Assembly (NCBI RefSeq): GCF_001949145.1
Contig: NW_019091373.1
Location: forward strand, 966,155-1,026,154
Length of the DNA: 60,000 nucleotides
Origin: Acanthaster planci
Lineage: Eukaryota > Echinodermata > Asteroidea > Valvatida > Acanthasteridae
Direction: 5' to 3'
Shown: in pieces, positions 20,235 to 35,200 of the stretch
Numbering within the stretch: the first letter of the stretch is position 1
How the letters are laid out: every line of letters starts with the position of its first letter
Translations under genes and position numbers: made by a program
Notes under the pieces: model-generated
Told to the model about the DNA's origin: nothing
Databases searched by the model: none
Seen by the model: only the letters and a program-made list of their open reading frames with translations

Positions 20235-23200
20235 GTATGGTGAATGATACTTTCTTGAGGAAAGCTCGTTAAAGTGGGATGAAACTGATTCCACTCTTGA
20301 GAATGCAGTATCCCAATGGTGCATTAGTTGCAGTTTACACAGAAATAAATCTCAGAGATTTTGTTGCAAAATGAAATCGAGATTATCGGAGGTAAAACCT
20401 TTTAAAGTTTAGTTGTCAGACTTTCTAAACAATGAACAAAATAACATGTTATACATCAGATTACAAGAGAAGAGAACAATAAATGTTTGCAATTAGTCAT
20501 ATTAACTCAAACATCATAATAAGATTGTTAATGCTGTGTACTTTTGTGGTTCATATGCAGACAGAGTGCCAAGCCATTAAATAATTTGGTAATTTTAGTT
20601 GTTTTGATAATTGCACCCATTGTTGTAACTTGTATCGCATGGACAGTACTTGAGGGAAAGAGTCCCATATACGGACGCCATATGCAGTTCTTATTTCCTA
20701 CAGTGACCTATTTCCGTCAGAAAGCAAAAACATGTCCAGAAAAGTTCAATTTAGGAGGGAAAATACCAGGTAGTTTACTTAGGAAATGCTTGGCATTTTT
20801 CTTACCAGTCTCATATGGGTTGTGCATTAGGATGTCAAGGGGCATCCGTATATGAAACTCTTTCCTACTTGATTTCAGAATTTAGGAATCATCAGATACT
20901 TTTGATTACCCCCTCCCAATGCTCGCTCTAATTTGCCATCTCACCAAAATGTGATCCAGTGTATCTGTTTTAATGGTTTACAGTATAAGCGAGGTTAATT
21001 ACTATAAAATACGAGATTGGAACAAGGTACATGTATGTGTATGCTGCAGGCATTACATTACATGTAAAATACATTTATCACACATACTTGTTGATCAAGT
21101 AGTAGGCAGAAAATCGGATTATATCTTTCTTTGAGAGAAATTGTCACTTTTAAAATTTCTCTTATTGAAATTTCCTTTTTTATACATGCACTTGTATTAG
21201 AGAAAGAATTCCATATACGGATGCCACTATTTTTTCCCAACAGTTACCTTGTAGCCATTTGGTAGCAAGTATTTGACCTAAAAAGTCAAATTTAGCAGAG
21301 AAAATATTGAGGTATTCATTTAGAAAACTAGAATTATTCAGACTAATGTCATAGGGTTTACACAGGATGTCAAGGGGTGTCTATAATGGAACTCTTTACT
21401 TTTCCCATCATGATGCCAGAGGCTTTCAGAAAATTTCAATCATCACAATGGAGCAGATCAGCAAAGAAGAGGTTTTGCTTCCCGGAATTGATGAAAACAG
21501 TGAATTTTGACCTCCCTTCTGTTCTGCACTCCATGCCAAATAGATAAGTGTGAAAAAAAGTAGAGAATTGAAAGAGATGTTCCCAGTTCTTGAGCCATTC
21601 GTGTTGCTTTTTTCTTTTCACTTTTACCAAGACAGACACATTGTTATCTACCTGTGGCCCTAACCCCGGGGGATCAGCCCTTTGGCCATGGGCACACAAT
21701 GAAAATTTCATTACATGTATCAGGTATTGGCCTACATGTCCCTCTCTCTGTATCACCAGTTTTTCTATAAACCACTTAGCGTCAGAGGACAAGTAAGTAG
21801 ACAGGCACGGTTGATGAGGTAAATTACCACATGTGCCTCCGCTCATCTCTGTTTTGTTCACAGTCAGTGGATCCAAGAAGTCTGTGGAAGTTTACCTTGT
21901 CCTGAACTTAAAGCTTGGCCACTGTGCATGACCTGTTGTAGTAGCAAATTTAGCGTTGAAAAATATGAGGTATTACGAAATATACCACAAAAATACTGTT
22001 AAATGATACTAACAAGTCTCTATTTGTAGTGTTTGACTTTATATCAAAACTTGGCCCCTATATTGTGCCTTTTCTCAAAAGTCAAAATTTTCAGTCAAAA
22101 CTGTACCGTCAACAAGTGGTTGAATTTAGTTTTATGGCTGGCACTTTGAAGTTACTGTCTTCAATGTAAAGTGACTAATCTGACTCCTAGTTTGTTGATT
22201 GGATCTTGTGATACAAATGAGTCAAGGTTACACATGCATGTAACAATGCAAAATGTCCCACTGGTTGCAAGAGGGTTGAGAGTGTAGTGAAATGCAGCAG
22301 CTGTCAGTCAGTCATTTAATGAATTTTTCTGTAAGAAAATCAATAGGATCAATACGTACTTCAGTAGAAATTAACTTTGACTTGCCTCAGAAATTTTCAT
22401 TTAACTGTTGACTTGGATCACCAACATACATGTACTTAGTTTTCACTTACTTTTGCTTTATGGATCCCTGATAAATAGATTTAATTATTTTATTAATTAT
22501 TAAATTGTTTTGTCTCATTCTCAATGCCTTAATTTTTGTGTGTTTTGTACAGGTCTGATAAAGGATTACTTAAGTACTGTACCACAGGTTTACATGAAAC
22601 AACTTTCAAAAATTCATTATTTACCAGCTCATTTTGGATGGCCTGATATTCTAGTCCTGGGAAAACTTTGGTTTAAGGCAAAATGACATGGCAACAGTAA
22701 AAAGCAGGAATCATGCAATTCCAGATCAAGAAAAGACGAGAGAAAGCTTGAGACTAAGGGTTTCAGAAACTGGTTACGGCTGGTAATTCCTCTGAAGTAA
22801 ATTGTAGACAGAATATATTTCTATTTTTTGATAGTAAATGGTAGACAGAATTCACAGAGATAATTTGACAAGAAGTTCCATGTATGATATTGTTCTAATG
22901 TAATATCCAGGACACAATTTACCTCATGACATTGCTGTATAGGCTGTATAATTTTGTCACTCACAGTGCACCATATTGATTGTTCCCTCATTTCTAAGCT
23001 AAGCCAGCGATACATTGCAGCCTGCCTTTAATTAATTAACCCGTGCAGGTGTTGGAGCAACGAGACATGGAAGGCACACCACTGCTTGTGTATGCTGCTC
23101 AGCTGGGCCATGCACACGCCGTCAAGATCCTGCTGGGCTACGGTGCCAAAGCAGACGCCAGTAACCGCAACAAACAGACAGCTGCTCACATCGCTGCTTG

Positions 23201-26200
23201 GGGAGAACGGACTGATATACTAAGACTTCTTTTCCGGCAAGTGTTTTTTTTCCTTTGTAAAGTGATGGGTAGTGATAATAAATAAATGAAATTGGGGATT
23301 TGTTGTTAAGTTCTTTTTGAATACAAAGTTTACTTACCACCAAATACATGTATTGAACTGGTTAGGAGTGAACAATGTTGGAAAACATGGACACAAAGCT
23401 AAAATTAGACCATCTCAGCATTTTAAAAATTGAGTTATCCACCTCGAGCAGAAGCACTCCCTCATCAGTTGAAAAGAGCCATGTTAGAGGGGAAGTGTTC
23501 ATTTGGTTGGTAGCAATCGGCCACACTGCATGCATTTCATAGTCATTCATGATCAGTGAAGAGCAGTTCCCAATGAAGGAACCTCCATTGCTAGGAAAAT
23601 TGTGCCTTCTCTTGCTCCCGTTCAGGGCCCGTCGGACAAAAGCACTTGAAAGTTTTCAGTGGAGAACTTTTCTCCCTAGAACTTATCATTTGCAAAACGA
23701 TGATTGTCTGAAGTCTTAGCTTTGCTTTTCAATCTTGCATTTGGCATTTACTATCCAGTGTCCATGTCTTCCAGCTTTTTTCGCACCTGATCCGTTCAAA
23801 TCTGGAAGTAAGCGAGTACATGTACTTGAAAAATACTTGACTGTAACGCTTTGAAATTGCCATAATTATATCTTGTGACTTGAGACTGTATGACTTGTCT
23901 GGAGTTGTAAGGTGTTTGACACTGCATCACCTTTGGCACCCAAATCTGATTGGATTGTCCATCTGCTCTTATAGTTTTGCTGTCATATTTTTGAAATCAA
24001 GTACATTGTACAAACCATATTCCCCTAGAAATCTCAAATTTTGCCAGAACTTCCTCGTCTCAAATATCTGCCCAAATCACATCACCAGTCAAAAAGTTAG
24101 GGCTAACCACCATGTAGATGAGACCATGGAGCCTGATCTTGACTGTACCCCAATGCATAATACATGTCCATGTCAATCAAAACAGTAGCTGGGCATGTAT
24201 TGAATATGAAACTCAAAATGCATTTTAAACACACTAAATACAAATGTGACAATCTGACAGATAATGATACTGATAGTCAAGGGGAGACAGTGGGAACCAC
24301 GCCCCCCCATAAAAAAACAAGGAGGATTTTTTTTTAAAGTCAATTGGAGTGAAGATATCAAGTGTCTTAATAAACGGAAGTTGTTTTGTATGGACATAGG
24401 CATTTTGTTCAGGAAATTGTGTCTGAGCAGCTGCATAATTGTGACTGGTGGGATCAGTTAATGCAAAAGTGAACCTGGTGCACTGCTCACTTGCCCCTCC
24501 CCCCTTACAAAATTGGGTCTGGATACAGCCTTATTAATAGAGAGAGTGCAGAATCCCAGACATATTTATCTTAGGCTAATGAGGCGCTCATTTTGTAATT
24601 CAACCAAAAAAGCAAAGAAAAACCTTTACTCTGTAAATTGTGTGTCTCTGTTCTTTTGAAAATGCAGGTTGATGTTATAGTAGAAATGCATACATGTACG
24701 TACTAAAAATCAATAGTTATTATAAATGCATGTAATAACTTGCTGAGAGATGACATAAACAGTTAAAACTGAGCAAAGAGTAGGATGGCATTCCAATAAC
24801 TTGTATTAATTAATCTGAATAACCAATTGTGTACAAAACGTCTTTGTTGTTAATGTTTCATGAATGTGTCATTTCTGCTAGTAGCAATGCTTTTGTACAG
24901 GTAATATAGTAATTGGGATTAAATTGATCAATATTTATATTGATATTTATATTTGATTAATATGAATATTTGATTAATTGTGAATCATCTTATTCCTGTT
25001 ATGGAGCCATTGATTGGCTTGTTTCTTATTGGTTTATAAAATGTAATCATTTTCAGCTGTTTGGACAGACGGAATAGATATTTCACTGCTTTGCCAGTTA
25101 CACCATTAATATTGGCAGTTGTCCATTCAGCTATGCATAAATGTACCCTCATGCTTGACTAACAGCTGTNNNNNNNNNNNNNNNNNNNNNNNNNNNNNNN
25201 NNNNNNNNNNNNNNNNNNNNNNNNNNNNNNNNNNNNNNNNNNNNNNNNNNNNNNNNNNNNNNNNNNNNNNNNNNNNNNNNNNNNNNNNNNNNNNNNNNNN
25301 NNNNNNNNNNNNNGATGTTGTCAAGGTTTTCTAATGTCCAACCATTGAAAATTGTCTACATTTATTGTGAGAGAGTCTAAAAATAGATCTGTAGTGTTGC
25401 ATGAGATATTTTATTACCTACTGGCATATTGCCACCAGAGTGTATATGATAAAGTGGAAGGAAATTGTGTCGTAAAAATATTTACGACTTGAATGTAATT
25501 TTGCAGTAGTGGCAAGCAGATAATTAAGTAGGGACAGCTTCACTTCACATATTACCTTTGTTGAAAACCGTGTAGAACTTTGTGGACAAACGTTTTTTTT
25601 AGTAGCATTTCAACAACATCATTTCCTATTTTCTTGAACCGTTGCTTCAACTTAAAAGTAGCTGCATGGTCATAAAATACACCACTGCTGATGAGCCAGG
25701 CCTATACAGAACAATTGGTGGTTGATTGCACATGGCTTGAACCAAGGCCACTCAGATGATGTTGTGCCAGCGTTGTGTCTGCCTCATTCAAAACCTAGGA
25801 CACTGTTAGTAGTCTGCTTTAGAGCCCTGTTTCTCTCTTGTAGTGGTTTACAGGTGGGACATAATCTCAATTTATTGGAAACTGCACTAAGCTTTGAGGC
25901 AGAAAAGACCCATCCTACAGACAAGGAGCTCAGGTCAAGTCGTGTTGTCACAAAAGTAAAGAAAAGTACTTCACCCACCATTCTTGATTCACTTTTTGCT
26001 CCAACCTGACCAGAAGTCTTCTGTTTGGAAAACTTTTGTTGCTATTAGAAATATCAGTTTCTTCAAAACTAATCAGATTACATTTACTTTGTTCCCACGA
26101 AAAACAGACACGGAGCCAAGCCTTACACTGCAGATGTGAACAACATCACTGTGATTTCTGCCGGGAGTGCTGGCCGTAATCCAGAGATCCTCAGGTTGAT

Positions 26201-29200
26201 CTTAGAGAAGGGCCAGGTTGAACCGGAGTACCTGGACATTGCTGATGTTGACGGCTCCACACCATTGATGATTGCTTGCAGGAAAGGGAGCACTCAGGTT
26301 GTGGAAATGCTGATCGACTGTGGGGTGAGTTGAATCTTGAAGTTGTTCTTGAAATGGTCAAGGGCAAAGTAAATTGACTGCTAAAAACTTAGTGATTCCT
26401 CATCAAAAAAATGTTTCCACATTTTGCAATGTTCACATGCATTAGAAAGTCACAAAGATGAGTTTTAAGGAATTTCACAATAAATTCTATTGCGAAATTC
26501 CTTAAAACCCATAAAAACTAAGACAGCCCTTCCTTTGTAATATTGTGTGCACAAATGGCAAGACAACTTTACATGAATGTAACATTTCATGCCGAGGTTT
26601 TGAAAAGAAGGCATCTTGGCACTTTGATCACATCTCAGGCAGCCGAGTTTGTGTATACTTCCATTGCTCTCAATACAGTCTAATGTGTTGACCATACGTT
26701 GCCCCATTAAAAAATTTGGAATGTACGCAACATACACGTATGTATGTACAAGTCCCAGTTGGTTTACTGTCAGTCACCGGTGGCGGAAGTAAGGTGGGGG
26801 GGAGCCGTTGCACATCCAGTTGCCCCCTCAGAAATGTCACTCCAGTTAAGCTTCTGTTTAATTCTTTGAAAATTTGAATGGTTTGTGAAAGTTTACACCA
26901 GTCTTTATCTGAATTGAATTAATTCTCAACCTGAGCATTCCTCACTCCTTAACCCTAACCCTCCACAATCCTCCAACAGGTGAAGGATTGAGGAGGGTTA
27001 GGGTTAATTCCAAACAACACTGATGTGAATTGGGTTTGGTCTTTTGAGGTCACTGGTTGTGTTTTTCCTGCAAGTGACCGCTAAAACTATGGTTGGCCAT
27101 TGGTACAAAAGTAGAAGAGTAATACACAAAGTGTTCAAAATCCCACGCAGCTATCAGAACTCCAGGCAATAATACACGGACTGCTAAATGAAACCATAAC
27201 CCTATTTCAAATCAATGGGAAAAATGACCTTGTGGAATGAATTGGAAGTAAAATAGAAAAACAGCCAAAAGGTGATATTTCTGCAAACTTTGGCCGCCCG
27301 CACAAGTTATGGGCAAGATGAGAGTGGTCCATAGGTTTCTCCAAACGGCAATTGTGCCCATTCCATTTAATCATTACATGACTCTGCATGCTCAGATTGT
27401 TTTTTTGTTTTTCATTTACATCTATTGCTTCTGGTGTGCAACTAGGCCAGCCTGGATGTGACTGACAAGTCCGGCAAGACGGCTGTGCACCATGCCATTG
27501 AGCACCGGCACAATGACTGCGTGAGGACACTCATAGAAACGGACCCTTCCCTCGCTGCCCTCACTGACACCGAGGGAAGGAATGCCTTGCATCTGGCGAC
27601 CATAGAGGGTGACATGGAGCTCATTCAATTGGTGTTGCCTCACGTGGATGTGAATGCACTGGATAAAGAGAAGCATTCTGCTCTACATTGGGCCACAGGT
27701 GAGATGATACATATCCAAACAGGACTTTCACAGAACAAAACAAATGAAAATTTTGAGAACTTATAAAACAAGTCAGCTAGGTTTGCAGGATATGACATGC
27801 TTACTATAGGTTCTGTCATGCTAGTCACTGTAATTCAGAAATTTTCTTAACTTGTAATCAATACTGTCAGATTGATTTCAACCTTGTCAACTGGAGATCA
27901 TTTACCCAGGGGACTGACTTTTAGGAACTCCACAAGATTGGATGACAGTGCGCACAATAAGTGTTATATTGATTGATTGTTGACTTTGTATTAAGTACCT
28001 TTGGGTAAAGTCAGTGTAATCACAGGTGCAGTTGAGTTGTGCTCTCAGTGTCAGTGTCTCAACTAGGAGAAATCAATAAATGGACAGTTTTCATGAAAAA
28101 CTTGTTCTCTCTTTGTACACGGCAAAGTTAATGATTCTGTGGGCATTTGGGAGGAGTGTGTTTGTTTATTCTATGATTAAGTGCAGGCCTCTTGTAATTG
28201 TTACCTTAAGCTCCATTTTCTCTGATCTGAATGGCTAAGAATCTTTAGACTTTGGGGACATTGTTTTTAATTATGGAAATTTCCAAATGACATATTACAT
28301 GAGTCTGATAAGTTGGCAGTGATTTGTAACAAACTTCCCCTTGATAAATACGTGTACATATAATATGAAATGACCTATATTTTCCCTTGCTCATCAAAAG
28401 AGGGAGTGTTTCCAGCATTGAACGTTCAGAGAATGTTGGCTTCAGTGGTGCTGGTAATGCGTCCTGTTGGATTTGGCCTGTTCACTTTTTTATACAGTGT
28501 GCGGTCTATACAATGTCATTGCGCTGCTCATCGAGAGCGGCTGCAACCCGGCCACGCCAGACGCCCACGGTGCCTATCCCATCCACTACGCCACCCAGAT
28601 GTGCAGCGGTGATCCATCCACGGCTGCCACAGGGCTACGCTGTCTCCAGGCCCTGCTCCGCAAGGGAGGCAGCTCGGTGAACTGCACCGATACCGGCGGC
28701 AAGACACCACTCTTGTGGGCGGCTAGCTCGGGCAACGTCCGTGCCTGCAGGCTGTTGGTGGATCTCAGGGCAGACAAGACCATGGCAGACGACAACGGCT
28801 TAACTGGTTTGTACTTTGGAGTTCATTGTGGGTGTCAGATCACAGCAACTTTAAATGTTGTTTCTGTGCAGATGATCTTATTCAAGAAATGGTCATTTAG
28901 ATTTATTTTATTCTGTTTTTAATCTATTTTCGTGATTATTGCTCATCACTGGGAATTTGCCTAATAATGATCACTGTAATTTTTTCGTGAGTCGAAAGAT
29001 TATTACTGTTTGTAGTCTATAAACTGGAATTACTCACCACATTTCCATCAACTTTCCTTAAGTTTCCTCAATTGTATTATTTTCATTCCAGATCACCAAC
29101 ACCTTAACGAGGCAGATTGCTTTGTCTTTCTTTATCATGTGTTTGTAAATTTGCACATGCCTTTGATATGTGATCTCTTCAATTTTTGTTCATACGAAAT

Positions 29201-32200
29201 CAGTTGAAAAATATTGATAGAATTGTGACAACCAATTTAGGCGTGCATGCACATCAGGTGTGAAGTTCTAAATCAGGTTTGCAAATTGTGCAAACTCAAT
29301 CTTTATAAAACCAATATTGCTTTGTACAAAGTAAGGGTGGGAATTTACGTTCAATTTGAAAAAGTTTAGAAAACTTTCCCTTAGCATTTTAAATGTGTAA
29401 ATGACCCATCCTCACCAAGCTGTCATTGAATACTTTACATACAACAAATTGTATACAATGTGAATAGTTGACACAAAGTTCTGATGATGAATTCATGGTA
29501 TTCCTTTGATATGACCAGCAGTAAAGTGTTCTGAAAATCAGATTACATTTTACAGACATCGTTTTCAATAAAAATGAATGCCAGATTGCGTCAATTAAAA
29601 TGTCAAACCTCTAAAAAGGGTGGCTGCCATGAACGTTTGGGAAAATCTGTAAACGGATTTGGAACTTTTTTGTTTAAACATGTAAACGTCCCACCCTAAG
29701 TACAAAGAAATGCTCAAAATGTGCTTGTGCAAGATGAAAAGAAGGGCGCCAAGACTCAGTCGTTTGAAAGTGACATATATCTCAAGATATCTCAACAAAA
29801 AATGGCAGCGTGGATTTTTATTCAGTGAGAGAATGAGGAATATTGAATGGGATTCTGGAGAGGATTGAAAAAAATGAAAGAAAAGCAAATAACATAATCA
29901 GCCAGTGTTTTGGTAACAAATGAGCTGGGCTGTTTCTGTATGGTTTGGAAATTTGCTTAAATCAACTCTTTTCCAATAGAGGAACTGACAGCTGTGTGCT
30001 TTTCATTCTGAAATTTTAATTGGTTGCAACAACTCTGTAAACTTTATACCGTGTTTTTCTTTTTCTGGAGGAAATTTGCAGTTGGGTCTAGATATTGATT
30101 TCTGATCTTTTCCCTATGACAAATTTCATTTTAAAAGACACTCTCTAAGTTTCTCTTTTATTGCACAGAAGTAATATTTCCGTAATATTTCCGTGAGCCG
30201 TCAGGAGAAGAGAACAAAAACTAAGGTCCAAAATTACTCACATATAGTAACCATTGTAATTTCAAATTCTTGATTTTTAGACAATCAAATGATGCACTTG
30301 AAGGCAACCCCCCCCCCAAAAAAAACTTTTAGGAACCATTTGTTTTAATCTTTGTAATCCCCTAATTTGAGTTACCTCTTGTGATTTCATCATAATTAGT
30401 TAGACGGAATTAGAACAGTTGGAAGTGTAAACTGCACAGTAGGATTTAGTTTGTGTTAATCATTCATTATTGCGGTGGTTTCTGTAGTATTAATTTGCTA
30501 CATACAAATACCTGAGAACTTTAGGTTTGAACGTGAAGCCTTATACATGAATATGTTACAGAGCAGGGTAGTTGATCAACCTTAACCACTCTCCTTATCC
30601 CTAAATCTATCTTCGCTGCTTGTAATACCTAGTCCCCCATCTTCATCTCTTCGTCAGCGCTCCACTGCGCAACTTGTCGCAACCACCCAATCTGCCTGGA
30701 ATCCCTCCTGAGGGACTGCAGGTGTGATCCTAACCCAGTCGACAAGCAGGGCTGCACGCCACTGTTCTATGCCATCACGATGGAGCACGTCGAGTGTGCC
30801 AGGACACTGCTGAAATATGGAGCTTCGCCAAACTGGCAAGATCAGTGCGGGAAAAGGTGATTCCCTGATGATGTGGACAACTTTTCTTCCCCCAATTTTT
30901 TTTCTTTGGTGATGTAATTTCATAAGCACTCGGCGTTGTCCAAGAGTTCTTGAAGAAATTCACTAGCTCAAAAAGTAAAACATGAACCTTCAAAATTATA
31001 TTGGTGTAGAGTAAAACGTACCATCGTAATGTGCATTTCCCTGGCACAAAACTCCATCATTTCTTTGAAAATAATACGCAGTCCACAAGCATATTTCACA
31101 ACTTCAAAAACCTTTTAGCTTGGATCCATGCCAAATAAAAGTATTAACAATTTAAGTGCAGGATAGCACCTTATTGCAAATTACAACGCTATCTTTGCCT
31201 CCCCCCTTCTGAGATGCTGCCATTGGTACTATGCATTATGTAAGGGATCTTTTTGAAAAAGAACCTCACAGACTCTTGGCAAATATTCTTGAATATCTGG
31301 CTGTTGCTGGGGGCCATTTATGAACTCTGTGTCTGTATTTGTCCATTCGTAGCCAAGTAAAACCCTACAATAGCCAGTTCATGAAACCTTACTGCATCAT
31401 TGTAACTCCAGTTGTTCCACATTTTATAGGATTTTATTGGAAAATAGGATTTTCTTTTTAGTAATCCTGTGTATTACTTCTTTCCTTAGCCCTGCATTCT
31501 GTGCTGCAGCCAGAGGCTCTCTGCCCTTGCTGAAGCTTCTCCATGATTACAGGGCTTCACTAAGTCTCCGCACCACGTCCAAAGACACTCCGCTCACCCA
31601 CTCAGCTGATGCTGGGCACATAGGTAGCTTTCCCCTAAATTGTCACTGCCTTTAGAGCATAAGCCCAGCATTAAGGGGAAGACTTACAGAATTCTGCAGG
31701 TTAAAAAAATTATCGCAGCAGTTTCCTATGAGATTGTTTATACTGGGAGCTGACAAACCATGTGATGGGCCATAAACTGTGGAGTTCAGAAACCTGAGTG
31801 ATTTTTCAATTCTGCTCTGAGACTGTGCCGACCGGTCAACCAGCAATCTCATTGGGTATGACATAACAGACTGACTTGTGTTCCTTTGCTTCTTCCTGTG
31901 GGATATCATTGTTATTATGGAAAGTCAATGATGTTATTCCTTTGCATGCCAAACAGATTTGCGTCTTGTGGTTCAAATGTACAATATCGTGTACCAATGG
32001 GTGTTTTTTGTCTTTTTCTTGTACCAACATCAAAAATTTGTTTGCCTCACAGAGAGCATGTCCTTTCTGTTGGAGCATGGCTGCAGTGTAGAAACAAGGG
32101 ATGGAGCCAGACGTACATCATTACACCTTGCCGCCTTAAAAAACAATTTGCTGCTGTGCAAACTTCTGGTCCATCACAAGGCAAACACCAATGCAGTTTT

Positions 32201-35200
32201 TAAAGAAAAGCAGGTGAAATATGTTCATGCACTAAACTTAAAGTCATTCCCATTCAAAATGGACTAGAGTGATTGGATCTTGTCCACATCCATTTGAAAA
32301 CATCTCCAAACAAAAGTTCAGATTAAGTTTTGAAAACTCAGATGTGGTAACATATTCTCTGAAAGTGTGGCAACTACTTACAAAACCAGCCACAGGAGAA
32401 CTCAGCCCTGCCAACAGCGCATTCTGGTTCAGTAGTTTTAGGGACCATACACATTGCGTACAATAGCTGTTGGAAGGACCAAAAAGGTTGTGAGGACACA
32501 AGAAAGTCCCAACGACTCGGTTCTGATTTTCTTAACAACTGAAATCCGCAATGAAACGCTTCAAATAACAATTTATAGAAATCTTCCCCACAACTGTGGT
32601 CTCAGCCAGGGTGCTGAGAGTGTCTCAATGTAAACATTGCTAGATGCTGTTTACTCTTATTTGCTGCATAGTGAACGGCTGGCAACACCCAACTTGGGTA
32701 AAAAAAAATTCATTGTCCTAAAATTGCCACATCCTGTGTGGAAAAAAATTATTATTAAAAAAATGATAGAATTTAACCACACTGTTAAGGTACAAACTAG
32801 TTTGAAGACTTCAGAGTTGAGTCTTCCTGAATGTGAGCAGTCATTTTGGTTGCCTACTGTTAAAGTCTTTTCTCTTAAGTTAATTCCCATTTCCTTTCTA
32901 ATTAATGTTGGAGTACTATGTAAATTAGAGTTTTCAATTCAGTTGCTTCTGATCAAAAAGCAAATTTCCATAAACTCGTCTTTTCAAGCGATCAAAAGAA
33001 ATCCCCATTCATCGCAAGAAAGTGATGTACCCCATGTACTATTCAGACAACTTATATGGGTCTAACTCGGTTGAATAAAAGTTGCAAAACAATACACTAC
33101 AGTCTATCTAGTGTTGAAATACATATTTTGTTTACTGTATTTCATAAGGCTAATAACATATTTCTCCAGCCCTGTACATGCAGGTTGGTTATAAGTAACC
33201 ACATAATCTAGGGATATTCTCATTGTCCAGAAACCAATCACACCCTTGGACTGTGCAGAGGAAAAATCCAGCACGGAGTGCATGGATTACCTCCTCTCCC
33301 TGGGGGCCAAGCATGGTGCTGACATCCCAGAGGAGTTATGGCAAATGGAAGAGGAAGAAGCCGGGGACCAAGACCCGAGGAGGGATGACAGAGATGAGAG
33401 TCGCAAGGAGATGGATAAAAAGCCAGATGGAACGGATGACGAAAGAGGATGGGGCACCTCAGCAGGAGAGAAACAGGGAGGGAAGCAACCCAAGTCCCAA
33501 GAACAAAACTCAGAGGCAATACACACATCAGAACAGTCTACGCATGACCCCACCGAAGGCCAACAACCCTCCCAGGAGTCTACATCGGATGTCGACATCA
33601 TGACTGACAGTGCCTTGCTTAATCCCATCACTGACAACACGGACAAGGAGGCACTGGAGAGACTATCTCGCAATAGTGACGGCAGAGTGGACACTGAAGA
33701 ACTTAAGAAGAAACTGTTTAACTGGAATGCTTACTTACAAGGTTTGTCCAGACTTTGTCAGGACTGTTGTAATATTGTAAACATGTTTTGCCCTGCTTTG
33801 ACTGAAACAATGAAAACTTTGAATTAAACCTTTACTTTGGAAGCAAGAATGGTTTGGATGTAAAGAAACCTCAACAAGAAGTTGCTTTATGCAGATTTAT
33901 TTATCAAAATAATTGGACAGTTGATTGATCTTTCACTTAATTAATTTCATTGACTGATCACAGCAATTAGTTAATCAATTCATTGATTAGTAAATACAGC
34001 CGCATCTTGTTTACTAAATATTTGTGTCAGTATTTTTGTTAAGTCAAATGATGCATCAGTGAATGAGCTGAGCCCGTCCTGTTTTCCTGTCAGACAATGT
34101 GGAATTTTTGGACGTAGTCATCAACTCCAAAGCCCCTGAGCTGTCCGAGGCCAGAAGGCAGGCCAGAAATCAGAAGAAGGAACTTGTCAGTCGTCTGGAA
34201 GAGCTCAAGGCAGAGTTTGAGAGGAGCAGTCGACTCCTGGTCAAAGACGTGGAGAGAAAGGAAGAGAATAGGAAAGAGAGATCCCTGACTGATGGGTCCA
34301 TGATCAGGAGTTTGCATGACATTGAGGAAAGGTTTCAGGTACAGAAATCCCCCAATTCTTCATAAATTCTTCTTAGAATCAAATCCAATCTTTACAGGTA
34401 TTTTCAGAAAAGCATAGTTAGGCTTTTTCTAGCCCCTTTGTTGTAGCTGACCAATTAGATGGAGCTGTTGCTCCAGTTAAAATCAAGAGAACACCTGCCT
34501 CATTGTGATAGTTCAGTTCTTCAAAGGTTTGGCAAGTCCTTTACAGGTCATCTAGTGCCGAAAAAACATGCTATTCCAATGACCTAGTGCAAAGAAATTC
34601 CAATCGTTTGTTGTTCATCTTTTCACTTGTTCATCTTTTCACTGGACCTGTAGTGTACTGAACTGCAAAATTGTCCTCTTTATTTGTTCAATTCCTCTGG
34701 TCCTATAAATGTACAATTGACTGTTGCTAACAGTTATTGTTGTTTTTATGTATTTTCCAAACCCAAAGCATTTTCTTGTTTCATACCTACTCAGTTACCA
34801 ATTTTTCTTTATGTTTTTTGCATGTTCATTTTTATTTTTACCTATTCTTCACTTTGAAGTTTTCCCAAAGACAGAAAAAGAACTATTTTTTATTCAACAC
34901 TTCAGCTTCACTTTTTTCTATATGTGTGTGCATAATTATACTGATTACTCTCGTATTTAAATTATACTTGCCAATGTAAGGGCAACCTCGAATTCAAGAG
35001 AGGGCAGTATTTTGTTACCTACAGTACTTACAATCCTGAATAGAGTGCTGAATTAAAACATTTCACTGAACCAACTTGGATAAAAATCAACTTCTCTGTC
35101 AAGTACATGTTCATGTATGAATTCTCTGCCATGCAGAGAGCCAACGCGTCCGCTGCCGCCAGCCTTGATGAGTTCCTCCAGTCTCAGTCTAAGTCACCAA

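Noticed and set aside
26949-27007. Interstitial telomere repeat (CCCTAACCC / TTAGGG)
   Set aside because: It is not tandem; the motif is only the inverted end of a 59-bp TTAA-flanked fold-back unit.
28370-28710. Several alternative frames over ankyrin exon 5
   Set aside because: They are overprints of a GC-rich real exon. Only the frame with ankyrin motifs joins its neighbours.
33287-33694. 135-codon minus-strand frame under ankyrin exon 9
   Set aside because: It is a shadow of the Glu/Ser-rich coding exon on the other strand and gives low-complexity Ser/Leu text.
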